NCBI RefSeq assembly: GCF_052857255.1
Contig: NC_135500.1
Span: forward strand, 158,687,689-158,751,688
Length of the DNA: 64,000 bases
Origin: Amblyomma americanum
Lineage: Eukaryota; Arthropoda; Arachnida; Ixodida; Ixodidae
Reading direction: 5' to 3'
The position numbers and the translations under genes were made by a program. Within the stretch, counting starts at the first letter, position 1, and each line of letters starts with the position of its first letter. Shown here piece by piece: positions 52,255 through 64,000 of the stretch. Under the pieces are notes generated by a model that saw only the letters and a program-made list of their open reading frames with translations, was not told the DNA's origin and made no database searches.

Positions 52255-55200
52255 CAGTATATAATAATACTTTAGCTGATGTATATTTTAATAATATAAA
52301 TATTTGTTGGGACACGTTAACAATGGCGAAGCGTGGATATTAAATTTGTTTTCAGGTCGCATTTATGAGTAAGCCGCTGTTGGGTAGGCAATGATGGGTA
52401 AGTGGTGATAGCTTTTTTTTACAATGCACTTCAGATTTTAGAAAAAATATTATCTGATGGCAGCAATTTTTCATTGTGGTTGTAGCTGAATTTACCCACA
52501 GCGGAATATGCAAGCTTGGTAAATAAAGACAGCTAATGGTTCTCAATATATCAATAGCCAACGTTTTCGCGTAAAATCCCAAGATAAGTGGCCTATCATT
52601 ACCTACTGTACGAAAAATATATTCTTATTTCAGAAATGCTCATAATTATGTTAGTGTCAATACAATGTATTTAGTGCAATATTCAGTTCTAATTTGCAGC
52701 ATTGAGTGCAAGATCATATACATTTTGAAGATGGGTTGTAATTAAGCGGCTGAAGAAGGCGGAAAAATATGTTGTACCTCGCGCATTACTAATGTAGCTA
52801 AAATGTTGAAGCTAAATAAAAAGTTGTGCTACGTAGTTAAAGTTCCGTACACAGTTATAGAGCACTAATCAGTCAAACCTTACCGAGAGCGAAATTACGG
52901 TTATTAAAATGAGCCTCCAGGTCATGCATCATATTAGTTTCTTTGTCATAACGAGCCCTAATTTCGTGAGCATTCCTTGATGTATCATCGTTGTCGAGGT
53001 AGTTTCATGCACTGCAGAAATGAGATGAAGCCAGGATAAAGCTCGGCGACCAAAATAAGCAAACACCCTGACAAGATTTTGGAAGCTTAACTGTTATAAA
53101 AAGCCACCTAATCTTAAGGCGTCTAATTACGCTTTCCCTACCGTACATTTGACTTGCTAATGCCGCCACTTTTCACAAGGAGTCGAGTGAGTGCTTAGCT
53201 TGTGTGCTTGTGTTATCTTGTGATGTCCAATTTTGCGGTCGCAGCAGCTGGAGCAAAACCATTTTTTTCTTACTATACTCCCCCAAAAACCCAATAAGCT
53301 TAGCACACATGTCTTAACTCCGGTCCCTTTCAACAGTAATATAAACCAGAGTTTAATATTCTCAATGTAAATAAGACGTCCAGAGGTGTTAACAAATCGT
53401 ACTGACGCTAAAAGATATAATTTAAACCCATATACATCCAAGGCATGTTAAGCATACCGTTTTTACTCGCGTAAAGAACGCGTTCGCCTCATGACTGCAC
53501 CCGTTCCTTTTTGTGCATACGCACTGACCGCTGCTGAAAATGATGCTTGCTGGCAGGCGCCCTTTTCTGAATGACGAAACACTTGCGAAATGCTATAGAC
53601 AGCCATCTTTCTAATGTCGTAAATAATACGCCGAGGACAAACAGAAACCACGCTTGGTAACAAAGGGTGCCTTCGTTCGATCTGCCTTTATGGTGACTGC
53701 AGTAACTTGCTGCAGCTGAGCTTCGTGCTGAATGCTTTGTGTGCTGTATGCTAGCATCACTGAATTCTAGTTAGGCTCTCTGTGGAGAGCGCTATGCCCA
53801 CCTAGGATAGTTAAACTTGCGGGTTTATGTAAAAAGCTGCCTTCTGTTCTCTCTAGCATGGATCCCTGCTTACGCTAAGCACTTCGGAAGCGACGAATGG
53901 CGCATGCCCTACTGGAGGCATTGCAGGCGACACGTTGCATTACAGGCAGTTGCAGGCGATACGTCGAGCCTTCTGGGGTCAGGAATGCACCATGGTACCT
54001 TAAATTTATGGGGAAATTTCGGCATTTATTTGAAAAGTCTATGTTCCAAAAACTTCGAAAACTGGACTTTAATGCAGTATAGAGCCCTGAGGACGGCGCC
54101 GTTACAACTACTATCGAGCCACGCAAAGTGCAATTGACGAAAAAATAGAGTCTAACTTGCATTGCCGAAGTCCAGGGGCCAATGGTAGAAAGCACGTGAA
54201 TAATCTGTAGTTGGTTTAGACTCAGAGTGCGCTTTGTTTTATTTGAAAGGCGAATCATAACGGATGATGTATTTATGCCACCAGCCTATTTTGTGTGCCA
54301 TTTTTCCTAATTGAAGAAATGTTTGCCGAAAGTTCCTCGTCAATTAAAAACGCCGCGAAATGGTTTCTCTCACTTTTTTTTTGGGGGGGGGGGGGAGGGG
54401 GGAGGTGAGGAAGGGACAGGAAGGGCTTATATGAGAGCAAAATATGTATATGAAATTTATCTCCTTTCTACTTTTTCCGCTCTGAAAGCACAATAGCTGG
54501 CGTACCACTGCGGTCATGCATTGATTGACCTGATTGAAATTCACAATGCACGTGGGAAAAAAAATACCTGGTGAGTTTGCTAGGTACACCAAGCTTGCTC
54601 GATTATTAAGTGTAAAACTAGAGCTCGGTAATAGGTTCATGTACAGAAATCTCTCTGTTGTAGTTCACGCTCACACGTGATTATACTGGACACTTCCGTT
54701 TGGCGATGCGGTTTAAACCTACGCCTTTCAGTCTCCTTATCTTTATATTCAATGCGCTGTTAAGGCGCCCTTTGTGATTGAGAATATTAAGAAGAAAGCC
54801 TTTCTTGGCTCATTAGTTGCGTGGACGGAAGTTATAGACAGAGGCTGTCCGCGAAAGTGTCCGCGCGAACTGTAAATAGGAAGTTGTATGGTAATTATGA
54901 CAGGGACGCTGGCACTCCGCCATGACACTTCGACGTTTAGAAGTGAATAAATAAGGCGCATCTAGTGAATGTACAGTTCTTAAAAATTGTATCTTCTAGT
55001 TATGTTGACACTTACATGAGTAATCATGAGCATGTTAATTACAGAAGTCGCAACCAAGCGAGTACGAAATTTTCTATGCTTCCGGCAAATTTCCCCCACG
55101 CTTGGTACGCAGTCGTAGCGCCATCATGCGGCCCCCACTAAAAATTTCCCTCGCAGTCCATGGTGCCCAGCAGATGGCGCTGGTGGCAGACAGCACAGAG

Positions 55201-56290
55201 CTTTCGCACGAGACTAAAGCGAACCCTATATTTTTTGATACGCCGTTTGTTTCAGTTCCCAGCCGATTCAAATTTTATTAAATAACCGCAGATACCCAGT
55301 TCTAGCGATATAAACTACGCGGTTAAATCTTAAAGCGGTCTTATATAGCTTGCAGCCATGGTCAATAAGCAAACGGTCTCCTTGGTGCGGAGAAAAAATC
55401 ATAGCATTGAAGTTGAGGAAGGGCAGTGGTAGGGGCGACGTAAGTTGGTGCCGATAGTGGTCGGCGGGTCTTGTCAATGTTTTCAATGAAAAGTAGGCTT
55501 ACAACCATATTTTGGGATAGATAGTCGTTATTGTTGCTGGCAGGCTATATCGTCAATATTTGAATGTCTTTCAATAAGATTCCAACGGTTGCTTCTATTA
55601 CTGTTTGCGACTATTAGTACTTTCCTTTAACTAAATGATTACGGTAAAAAAGTCATTGGTATTGCAAAGAGAAAAAAATCCTAAGATTGCGTTATATTGC
55701 GAAAGATCTGCTGAACCTACAGCACTGAAGTCGGTCATTATTGGCGGCAATAACAATCGAGAGACCAAGCTGTTTTACTATTTGTAAAGACGTGTTGGTG
55801 TGCTGACTGCTACGGCTTCCACTTGGGATATCTCCATCAAGCGGCCGTAAAACCACCGCAGATATGACCGTGAAGCAAAGGTAGAACATGGAGAGGGTGC
55901 CGTTTCCTTTTGGCGATTATCATGAGGTATGGCAGGCTAAACGTTATTTCGGCGCATTTTGGTACTTCGAAACGTTTAATAGTGTGTTAACGCATTCGGC
56001 CTGTAAATTTCTTTGCGAAGAAGCGCTTAATGTGAAACTCATACGAGAAGAAAGCAGTTTTGCGCAATATCAAAAGCAAATCATAGCATACAACATAAAA
56101 AACTGGACGAAAGACTAAGACAGAGCACAAACTTTCACTGTTTTCTCATGCAGTTTGGATATCCTACTGTATCTTGACTGTGTCAGGCGCCGTTATTCCT
56201 TGAAATTTAAAATAAATATTTTGATGCTTTAATAGTTTTTCTGCCCTTAGGCAAGAGAGTTTGTTAAGATTTCCAGCATAAAACACCGAC
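52255..56290. other. No recognisable gene; one G homopolymer
   Basis: Mostly AT-rich unique-looking sequence. A T-then-G run lies at about 54374-54402. Short frames (for example 53817-54137 and 53875-54258 on opposite strands) have no recognised domain. Confidence 0.4.
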
Positions 56291-56496
56291 AGTTTACGTT
56301 TTACAAGGATGCAAAAATTTCGGTCAAAGTTTCGCACTGGTTGGAGCTTGTGCTCCCTGGAGCACACATCTCCAGTTAATTACATTATTGAGCCGCTCAT
56401 GCCGTATGCCAATCCCCGCCGACGTGCTCGCGAGACTGTGCATGTTCAACTCCTCAAGCCGTACTATGATTCGGTTGTGTCATCGGCTCCATAAGT
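56291..56496 (+). pseudogene. Gypsy-type retrotransposon Pol C-terminal fragment
   Basis: The plus frame 56309-56494 reads KFRSKFRTGW, then TSPVNYIIEPLMPYANPRRR and RETVHVQLLKPYYDSVVSS before a stop. In Ty3/Gypsy Pol proteins a TSPV.Y.VEP..........VHV.RLKPY pattern marks the C-terminal domain that follows the integrase core. No integrase core, reverse transcriptase, Gag or LTR is visible nearby, so this is a relic of about 60 codons. The sequence after the stop (56497-56750), which begins GTCGCCAGGATGGCTCC and contains GCGAAAGCTTTACTGGCC, may be the untranslated region or an unrelated repeat. Confidence 0.6.
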
Positions 56497-56756
56497 CGCC
56501 AGGATGGCTCCTTTAAAAGCGAAAGCTTTACTGGCCAGGAACTTGTGATTTCGCCGTGGCGGTGCTCCGAGGAGGCACAAGACGTCACAACGCACGCCTC
56601 GCCATGGACATTTCTCTCTCTCTCCTCGCTCCCTAGTCACAACTGCGCATGCGCCACTAGCAGCACCGATCCACAGGTGTTTCCCCGCTGCGCAGCGCCG
56701 CGCCTTTCCCCAAAATCTAACTTTCAATTTTCAGTTTTCTCTTTTTTTTTTCACTC

Positions 56757-57066
56757 GCCGCGGTGGCTCAGTGGTTAGGGCGCTCGACTACTGATCCGGA
56801 GTTCCCGGGTTCGAACCCGACCGCGGCGGCTGCGTTTTTATGGAGGAAAAACGCTAAGGCGCCCGTGTGCTGTGCGATGTCAGTGCACGTTAAAGATCCC
56901 CAGGTGGTCGAAATTATTCCGGAGCCCTCCTCTACGGCACCTCTTCTTCCTTTCTTCTTTCACTCCCTTCTTTATCCCTTCCTTTACGGCGCGATTCGGG
57001 TGTCCACCGAGGTATGTGAGACGATTACCGTGCCATTTCCTTTCCTCAAAAACCAAACAAAACAAG
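56757..57066 (+). mobile_element. Ruka-type tRNA-derived SINE, plus strand, full length
   Basis: It starts CGCCGCGGTGGCTCAGTGGT (A box) and has GGTTCGAACCCGACC around the B box about 50 bases later. The characteristic TTTTTATGGAGGAAAAACGC hairpin follows, then the body and the CTTTCCTCAAAAACC end. The tail is CAAACAAAACAAG with no ATT repeats. Head and body are close to the consensus of the other copies. It lies just after the Gypsy relic. Confidence 0.95.
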
Positions 57067-57069
57067 TGA

Positions 57070-57850
57070 GCCGACGGCGTTCATAGAGTTCATTGGCGTT
57101 CACAACTTTGCAACGGCCGTTCATTTTCACGAAAGGAAAAGCGCACAACCGGCTCCGTGGGTAAGTGGAGACCTCAATCTCGCTCTCATGTATGTGGTGT
57201 TGCTTTCCAACTGAAAAGCCTGCTTTGATTGCGTTCCGCACACTGGATAGGCGGCGTGCCCTCCCTGCCACCCTGGGAGGTGGCATGGACTTAATGGTTG
57301 ATCGCGAGGGATTGATCACCAAATGAACGCTGTGGCCTAGCTATTGCTGCAGTGCCGCATGTCAGCCACCGCCGTCTAGAACATTGTCAATGAACACAGT
57401 GAACGCCCAGATGTTTCGCTTTGTATATCCTGAATTAGCTAAGCTAACTAATTTTCTCTCCGGAGTTATTGTGAAGAAGAAGATGGGTATTATCCTAACC
57501 GCAATGCTATCGCTTAGAGCAAGACCGTACGCAGCCTAACCGAAGACGGACTGTGTTTGACCGCAGCTTGCGTTGATCTAAGCGTCGCCAAACAGGCACT
57601 CTTACAGCAGTAACATCGGAACGCCAGGGCTTGTGAAATAAACACCCTAGAGGTCGTGGACTTATTTCCTGAATCCAAAATAGACATTACGCTCAAAATT
57701 GAAGAAAAACTAGATGATGTTACCGGCGTTGAAATCTTCCTGCCTAAATATGCCGGCGCCACACGCAAAGCTGAATGTCGGAGCAGGCGGTTTCGCCCTG
57801 TTACATTTGGCCCCTTTAGTCCTGATACTAGCCATCAAGCAAAACCGAAA
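57070..57850. other. No recognised gene
   Basis: Short frames only. A plus frame at 57656-57877 has a protein-like stretch (KIDITLKIEEKLDDVTGVEI) but no recognised domain, and it runs into the repeat at 57852. Confidence 0.4.
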
Positions 57851-57851
57851 G

Positions 57852-57950
57852 TTGGGCTAGTTTGTGCACGTTCATGATGAACAAATAGCGCGAAGGGAAC
57901 ACGATGGACGGACTTGACGACCTCACTCACCACTGAGGTTTATTGCTAAT
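57852..57950 (+). repeat. Half-copy of the 12258-type foldback family
   Basis: TTGGGCTAGTTTGTGCACGT, then TCATGATGAACAAATAGCGC, GAAGGGAACACGATGGACGG and CACTGAGGTTTATTGC. The order of blocks matches the start and left arm of the element at 12258-12390. The right arm is not visible. Confidence 0.5.
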
Positions 57951-60900
57951 ATAGGCAATATCGAAATGGCACACTGGAAAACATACAAGAACAGGCTCCC
58001 CTCGAAAGCCCTGACGTCGGAGCGTAAAAAGCAACGCAAGCAGCATAACTACAGCTTACGAGAGGAGCCTTCTTGTTTCATGTTTTTCAAAGTGCCATTC
58101 CGAAATTGCGTACATTGAGCAAGTAACCTTTGCTGGAAATTAGCGCTTGCCTGCGTCGTCGTGCCTGTACTTCGTGCTCCCTTCGCGCGATATATTCAGC
58201 ATGAGCCTACAAGCCATTGTGGTATTACGTTTACCAACAGGTCCGCGAGCCAGCCAAAGACTTCATTTGGACGTAAAGTGGCGTATAATGCGAGGCCAAA
58301 AAGATGTCCGTGATACGTCGTTGTCTGAAGACTCCTCTACGGAGACAAAACCTTAGGATTGTTGGCACTTCAGTTGTCCGTGGTGAAACCACATCAAATG
58401 AAGTTCTCCGGAAGGAGAACAAGTAATCTCCTCGTTCCTCGAGCCGTCAGGTTCGACAAGAGTCGGTGACACTGCAGCGCGTGCGTCCTTATCTGACGTA
58501 TCTTCTCTTCTTCCCCTCTCCCTCTTTTTCATTTTTTTTTTGTTTTACATGCCCATTTGTGTTTTACTCAGTGTAGGGCAGCCAACAAGGACACCTTTCA
58601 GGTTCACCTGCCTGCCTTTCCTGGTCAGCTCTTTTTCTTGGGGCATGTAGGACGGTTGAAAATAATATTGATAACGCATGTAACCGCAAAAATGGCTACG
58701 CTTTAGCATAACTGAAGAAGAGGAAAGATTTGCCGTCAAATTTTTAACGTAAAATTTCACTCATGTTAACCAAACACTTCTATTCCAATTCAGGAAGCGC
58801 CAATATGAAGGTGACACTCGACATAATGACCAAAAATCGTATACCATTTGAAAAATGAATATTGGCATTCTTCATGAATCGGATCGTGCTCTAAATTTTG
58901 CGGTGAAATGAGCTTATCAGAAGAGTTAAACCATTTGGAAACGACTTTAGGTGCCGTTAGGAGCGACCAGAACACGCCCTGACTAGAGTAAGGCCGACGG
59001 TGATTATTAGAAAGCAAAGAATTGCAGATGGTTAAACGAATATATATAACTTAACCACAGACATGTTATAGCAACGTTCCATGCTAGTATTATCCGATGT
59101 TCACAAAACACTTATAAATATGATGACGTTTCTGGATAGGAATTTAAATGCACTGAAGAACAGAGAAACATTGCCTGAATGCGTCATGAAATTACAAAAA
59201 CGTCCTTCTTCCTCTTGATTTTCTTTTCATCATCTAGTATAATTTCTTGGACAAGGAAATTGGGAATGTGGCCTAAAAAATTAAAAATAAACTTTTCTTC
59301 CTTAAAGATTTCGTAACTTCGCAGACGCAAAAGCAGGTTTAGAGGAACATGTATCCACATTTGTGCTCATTCGTGTGAGTGTTCGGGCAACGTTCGTTGT
59401 TTTGCTGCTCTTATCCAGTGTTATCCAGAGTTAATTATTATCGGGGACACTTTTTTCTTTACTGCCTATATCTGACAATGAAAAACTCTTTACTGGGCTA
59501 GCACGCAGGAAAATGCAAACAGATATTAAAAATAAAACTTTGGAATTATATTTATTTCTCCGCGTGGGTTCTTTTGTGTGATGGCCTCGCTTTACATTGA
59601 TTCATCCTTAGTGTAAAGTTCGCCTGTGTAAACAGAGGAAGTACTAAGTGCCGTATACATAGTCTTCAAAGGAAGCCGAACTGCTTATTATTCTTTCTAA
59701 TTAGCCCGCAACAGCGAGAAGGAAGAGAAACACCTGATATACAAGAACTACTGGACTTCAAACAGAAAACTGTAGGTTTTTTTACTAGTTTCCTATTTAT
59801 GAAACTGCGAGTAAAGCAAACATCCTGCGTAAAAAAAGCTCAATAAAAAAATTGGAAGACTTGTTTAATTCGCGACCCTGAGCCTGCGGCCGAATTCCTA
59901 TCGTCAGATGTGAATTAATACTGAACGGGAAGCTTAAGAGAGAAATAAAAATTTACGTATGAATCTGGATCTGTTCCTTTTTCTATTTTGCTCTGTTCCC
60001 CGAATACTCTCGCTATAAGTATTTATATAGGCAGCCTTCAGCGAAGTTTCTTGCTCTTGAGCGTTTAGATGTTTCCTTCTATTCCTGTCTGGAGTCACAG
60101 GCACACACCACGAGAACAAATCACAAGAAAAAGCACGCTACTTGTTCACGAAGTCTCTCAGCGCTTTCCTCTTTTGTCTAGTGTTACATTGTCTTGTTTA
60201 GCCTGCGAAGCCATGTTGACAGAGTCTCCGCGATGTAACCTGAGGAAGTAGCTTCGCCCCCATAGACGTGGGATTACCCTGGGGTAATCTCCCGGCACAC
60301 CCAGAATTACTTTACTGTCCACTAAAAGCAGAAATGAAGCGCCGGTGCAAATTGAAAACCTGGTGCCCTCAACAAAGCAAGCAGGGGCACAAAATAACAG
60401 AAAGAGAAAAAAATTAATATGCGCCAGTGTACCTCCCGGGAGGGCACCCAAGGACAAAAAATGTGACATCGGGCCAGGAAGACTTCGCACGCCATAGGCA
60501 GCTGTGGCCCTGCCTTCTATACTGTCGACGGCTGGTGTAGGAGTCTCAGGAACCGCAAATGGAACTAAAAAAGTAAGAGTAAGAGTATCGAGATGACTTC
60601 GAGACGAGAGAATATCCTTGACAGTTTTTTTTTTTGTTTCCATGAGTCGCAGATATTCAAGGCTGCAGGCCATCGGCATTAAAATATAAGAAACATGTGT
60701 GCACAGGCGTAGTATTTTGAAATTTGCTCCAACTCTAGTTAATAGGTCTGTGAAAGAATAAAGAATCTATTTAAATCAGCTTCGGGCATAGAAACTTGAT
60801 TCGATTCTGTTATTAGCTTGCGTTATTTGCTGTCTCTTTTATTGCAGCCAGCAGGAAGAAGCCGGAGTTTCATCGTCGTGCCATTTTGTCAATATTCACA

Positions 60901-61176
60901 TCAACGAGGCCTCTGCTTTCCTCGTGAGAAGAAATTAGGTGTAATTTGAAACCATTCCTCCATCACTGATATTTGTGCAAGAGTTCTCTGTTCTGAAACC
61001 TGGAAGCATACCAGAATTTACGTTAATGTTCGAAAAATTTAAAGCATTTCACGAGTCCATCTCCTTAGCAATTAAAAAGGAGATCATATGTATTGACCAG
61101 TAGTGTGAGCGAGCTCGCATCCTTGCCTCAGAATATGGCAAAAATTGATTCTAAGTTATGGTGCAAAATTTACTCT
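57951..61176. other. No recognised gene; one 173-codon minus frame
   Basis: The minus strand 60679-60158 has an ATG-started open frame of 173 codons with a hydrophobic stretch in the middle (INFFLFLLFCAPACFVEG). I recognise no family and the composition is not strongly coding-like, so it is listed only as a possibility. A small hairpin, GATTACCCTGGGGTAATC, lies near 60271. The rest is AT-rich and unassigned. Confidence 0.3.
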
Positions 61177-61280
61177 GTTTTAATTAACTCGGTACCTAAG
61201 CCTTCTTAAATATGCATGCCATAAGAATGTTTTAATTAACTCGGTACCTAAGCCTTCTTAAATATGCATGCCATAACAAT
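61177..61280 (+). repeat. Two tandem copies of a 52-bp unit
   Basis: The unit GTTTTAATTAACTCGGTACC...CATGCCATAAGAAT occurs at 61177-61228 and 61229-61280 with a single G/C difference near the end. It appears to be a recent local duplication. Confidence 0.96.
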
Positions 61281-62264
61281 GCTCTGATTTTCCTGCACTT
61301 GACCGTTTAGTGACCATTGATATTTATCAGTTCAGTACGGCTTTTGAGACTGCTGCGCAAATTTTTACCAGAAAGCAGCCCAGCTTCCTGCCAGCCAGGA
61401 ATTTTTTCTATGCACCCAGATATTTTAGATATTTGCAAGACCCACCACTCAATGAGATTTCATCTATTCTAATAGCTAGACAAAAAGCCTTGAATTTCTC
61501 TCCTGTGAATAACTTTTTAGTTTATTGTTCTGTTAGCAGCACTGATTGTGCGGAAAGCATTCGTTTTAATCTGTCCAAAATTTTCCCTGGCGTAGCTCTA
61601 CGCAGAGAAGTTATTTTCCCAAAATAGTTTTACCTGAAACAAGCATTAGCTTCGTGTATTAAGAAAAAAACTTTATTTGTGGTTAAATTCTTCGCAGCAA
61701 TTCTTTCATCAAAGCTCTATGTGCAAATTAAGCTTTAGATCTCGCCCAGAAACAATGTTCATTTCATGATTACATGAATGTTTTACGAGAAAAAAAAACG
61801 CTTAGCTAGGAAACGCCTCAGTTAACCAATGGCTGTGAGCCGGCGGAGGCAGCTGCTTCGTGTTAACGCTTCCTACGCTCTCGCTCTAGCGCGGACCTCC
61901 TAGCGCGAGTCTCGTACGAGACGGCGGCTCCGGAAACTTAAGGTTTGCCCTAACGCGCTGTCGTCACCGCCGCTCCGCTGCTACGAGCTCTTCGTCAGCA
62001 GGCCTTACGCGGTCTGGATATGCCCCTCATCGGCTCCTCGGTAGGCGGAGAGCACGACTGGGTCTTCTCGATGGCGAGCCTCGGGAGCACGAGCGCTAGG
62101 AGTGCCCGTTTCGTTTATTAATACGAAAGCATTACTTGGCTATGTCGGCGAGGCGTGTCCGCAAAGTGTTTTGGCAGCCGCTATGTCGTTCTCAGAACAG
62201 TTAGTATCAAACGAATAATTGTAATCGATAGAGGATGATGTGAGGGTGACGTGCGACAAAATTT
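61281..62264. other. No recognised gene; GC-rich stretch
   Basis: A plus frame at 61310-61627 (GTG start, 105 codons) has no recognised domain. 61850-62110 is GC-rich and contains CTCTAGCGCGG and AGCGCGAGTCTCGTACGAGA, a short palindromic stretch, against an AT-rich background. Confidence 0.4.
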
Positions 62265-62595
62265 GGTGCCGACAAGATGATTAGTTAATTAATTGGAGGC
62301 AAAAAAGTTTAAAAACCGTCCAAACAGCTTGGACGTCGATATAGTGGGTGGACGGGAAAACAACCGTGGTTGGCAAAATAGTGAAAATAGGCGAAGGAGT
62401 GGAAATAAAGTTTGAAATGAATTGAAATGTGTTTGGTGATTGATAATTTATCAAAAAAGTTTGATTGACATACTGTAGTTAGTTAATTAGAAGCAAAAGT
62501 CGTTGAACAGCCGATTAGGCTCGACGGGACTATAGCAGGTGGACGGGAAAGCAGCAATGGGCGCCAAATTTTAAAAACCAAAATGTGTGACTGAG
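62265..62595 (+). repeat. Diverged tandem duplication, about 190-200 bp period
   Basis: Two related segments, about 62280-62390 and 62475-62585, share TAGTTAATTA(AT)T(G)GAAGCAAAA-like, GT(C)GAC(G)..ACTATAG/ATATAGT and GGTGGACGGGAAA blocks in the same order. Confidence 0.55.
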
Positions 62596-62599
62596 TTGA

Positions 62600-64000
62600 A
62601 AAGGGGATTTAATGACAGTAACTCTGTAAACCTTATTCTGAAATCATCCTGAGAGGACAAAGTGGAGCAAGGAGAGGCCACGATTTATTCTCAAAACACA
62701 TTCTTTCGAATTCCACCACGTAAGCAGACTTAAGTGCCCTCGGAATTTTTTTTTTGTTTCCTGTGCGCCAGGAAACCTGTGCTGGTTCGGGTTGCCTGTT
62801 GCTTTCATTTCTGTTGTTTATCTTTCTCTTAAGAGCGTTATTAAAGTATTACTAAAAGGGCAGCTTCTGCGACAAGCGCGCGCTTGTTTGTCGGTTTGTT
62901 ATGTTGCTTCTCCAACCACCCACAGATGGAATCTTGGAGTCGGTCTCTCACCGAGCGTTTCGCTTCAGTGCTGCTGCAACACTCCTCAGGGCTGTGGCAC
63001 GAGAAACAGAGAATCGATTAGACCGGGGCTCACGTGGCCGGTGGCTTTCGCGGCTTCGATAGCGAGTGACCGACGCAGTCGCTGTGTTTATCTCTGCGTT
63101 CAATATTTCTGTCGGCAACTGAGTCCTTCGATTTTCCCCAAGTGCTTCTTCCTTTCTTTCTCCCATCACAACACTTCCATTCGTCACCTACTCGTTTTTT
63201 CCTGGCCGTTTCTATCGGTGACCTAGAACAGGCTTTTCTTCCAAGTGATGGCTCGTGGTGGGCTCCGTATAACCCCCGACACCATAAAAAAAGTTAGATG
63301 GCCGTCCTAAAACATAGAGTGCTCAATAGTTATCTAAGTTATTGCTATCGCTAGACAAGGGCGCGTTCATAATATGTGCGAAGACTTCGCAAAAAAAAAT
63401 ACGAAGTTGTATTCTGACGAGGAAAACAACCTATTCCCTTTTTATATGCCTTAAAATGGTAATATAGACTAGGCACAAAACAGTAAGATCAGATACGTGA
63501 CATCAGTAAACAAAATCAACAAGGGTTGAGGAGGAACCCTATGTTTCGAGAAGAGATCTGTCGGAAGGATGCCTTACCTGCCCGATAATTGCAGCGACAT
63601 TGCAAAAATATGTCCTACGACACAAATATGCCGTAGTAGAACCAGCCCTTCCTTCTAGACTCTCCTTGCAAGGGCTGCTTGATTTATCATGAAGCTTTGT
63701 ACTTTTATGCAGACTACAGATCGCACCGCTGATAACAAAAACAAATAAAAATGAACCGTTGATGCATTTATTCTGCTTCTTATTGCCCTCAGGAGTCAAG
63801 AAATGTGATTAGGCTTCGCTTGTAACAGCACCAAGTTCCCGGTAAGAAAAAATATAAGCGTGTGGATGGCGATCGTGTGGTTGACAGGAAGCCTTTTGAA
63901 AGTTTCTGAATGTATTAATGTAGTGTGTATGCTAGCAGGCTGGTCAACATGAGAAATAAAGAGGTAATAAAAACAAGCAGAGATACTTCTAGCTTTCGGC
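62600..64000. other. No recognisable gene
   Basis: A plus frame at 62792-63226 (144 codons) and a minus frame at 62948-63187 overlap. Neither shows a domain. The right window edge is unassigned sequence. Confidence 0.4.

Noticed and set aside
56757..56835. Possible tRNA gene at the start of the Ruka copy
   Set aside because: The same head recurs in seven Ruka copies followed by the same body, so it is the SINE promoter region.
61310..61627. 105-codon plus-strand frame
   Set aside because: GTG start, no recognised motif and no context; it cannot be told from chance.
62792..63226. 144-codon plus-strand frame
   Set aside because: It begins at a non-ATG codon, overlaps an opposite frame and has no recognisable domain.

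Overview
The window looks like intergenic DNA from a hard tick (Ixodidae, probably a metastriate genus). The main reason is repeated copies of a tRNA-headed SINE that I recognise as the tick Ruka family, with remnants of non-LTR retrotransposons whose RNase H sequence reads like tick elements. It carries A-box/B-box SINEs, long dinucleotide and AAT microsatellites and many foldback repeats. There is no operon-like gene packing. I could not support any host protein-coding gene, rRNA or functional tRNA gene. Almost all short open frames are microsatellite translations, SINE translations or chance.

Layout. 0-8 kb: a GT microsatellite, then a nested 1.2-kb foldback element (2.29-3.5 kb) and an RNase H fragment of a LINE (6.4-6.9 kb). 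8-15 kb: two Ruka SINEs, a second SINE family, the 3' end of a LINE, a compact foldback (12.26-12.53 kb) and a second broken RNase H domain (14.4-15.06 kb). 15-22.7 kb: dispersed repeats, two SINEs placed head to head whose 3' ends run into TA and AC/AT microsatellites, a 733-bp palindromic MITE-like element and a decayed Ruka copy. 22.7-42 kb: mostly unique sequence with scattered SINEs, several with clear target-site duplications, and a LINE 3' fragment at 34.7-35.4 kb. 42-46 kb: two large foldback elements, each with another repeat nested inside.

46.2-52.25 kb is the most informative part. A unit with an internal AAT microsatellite is present three times in tandem. A CR1/L2/Jockey-type LINE of about 4.25 kb lies inside the microsatellite of the first unit, on the minus strand. 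Its ORF2 (endonuclease plus reverse transcriptase) is uninterrupted, and its ORF1 is cut at the 5' end but still has a coiled coil. A second, 64-bp 3' end of the same LINE family lies in the same microsatellite in the same orientation. 52-64 kb holds a Gypsy Pol C-terminal fragment, one Ruka SINE, small tandem duplications and otherwise unassigned sequence.

The only plausibly functional proteins are those of the LINE. The SINEs are non-autonomous and would have depended on LINE enzymes of this general kind. The TIR and foldback elements encode nothing visible and would have needed a transposase from elsewhere. Family names other than Ruka, LINE and Gypsy are descriptive labels used only here ('SINE-2', 'SINE-3', family T, family R).
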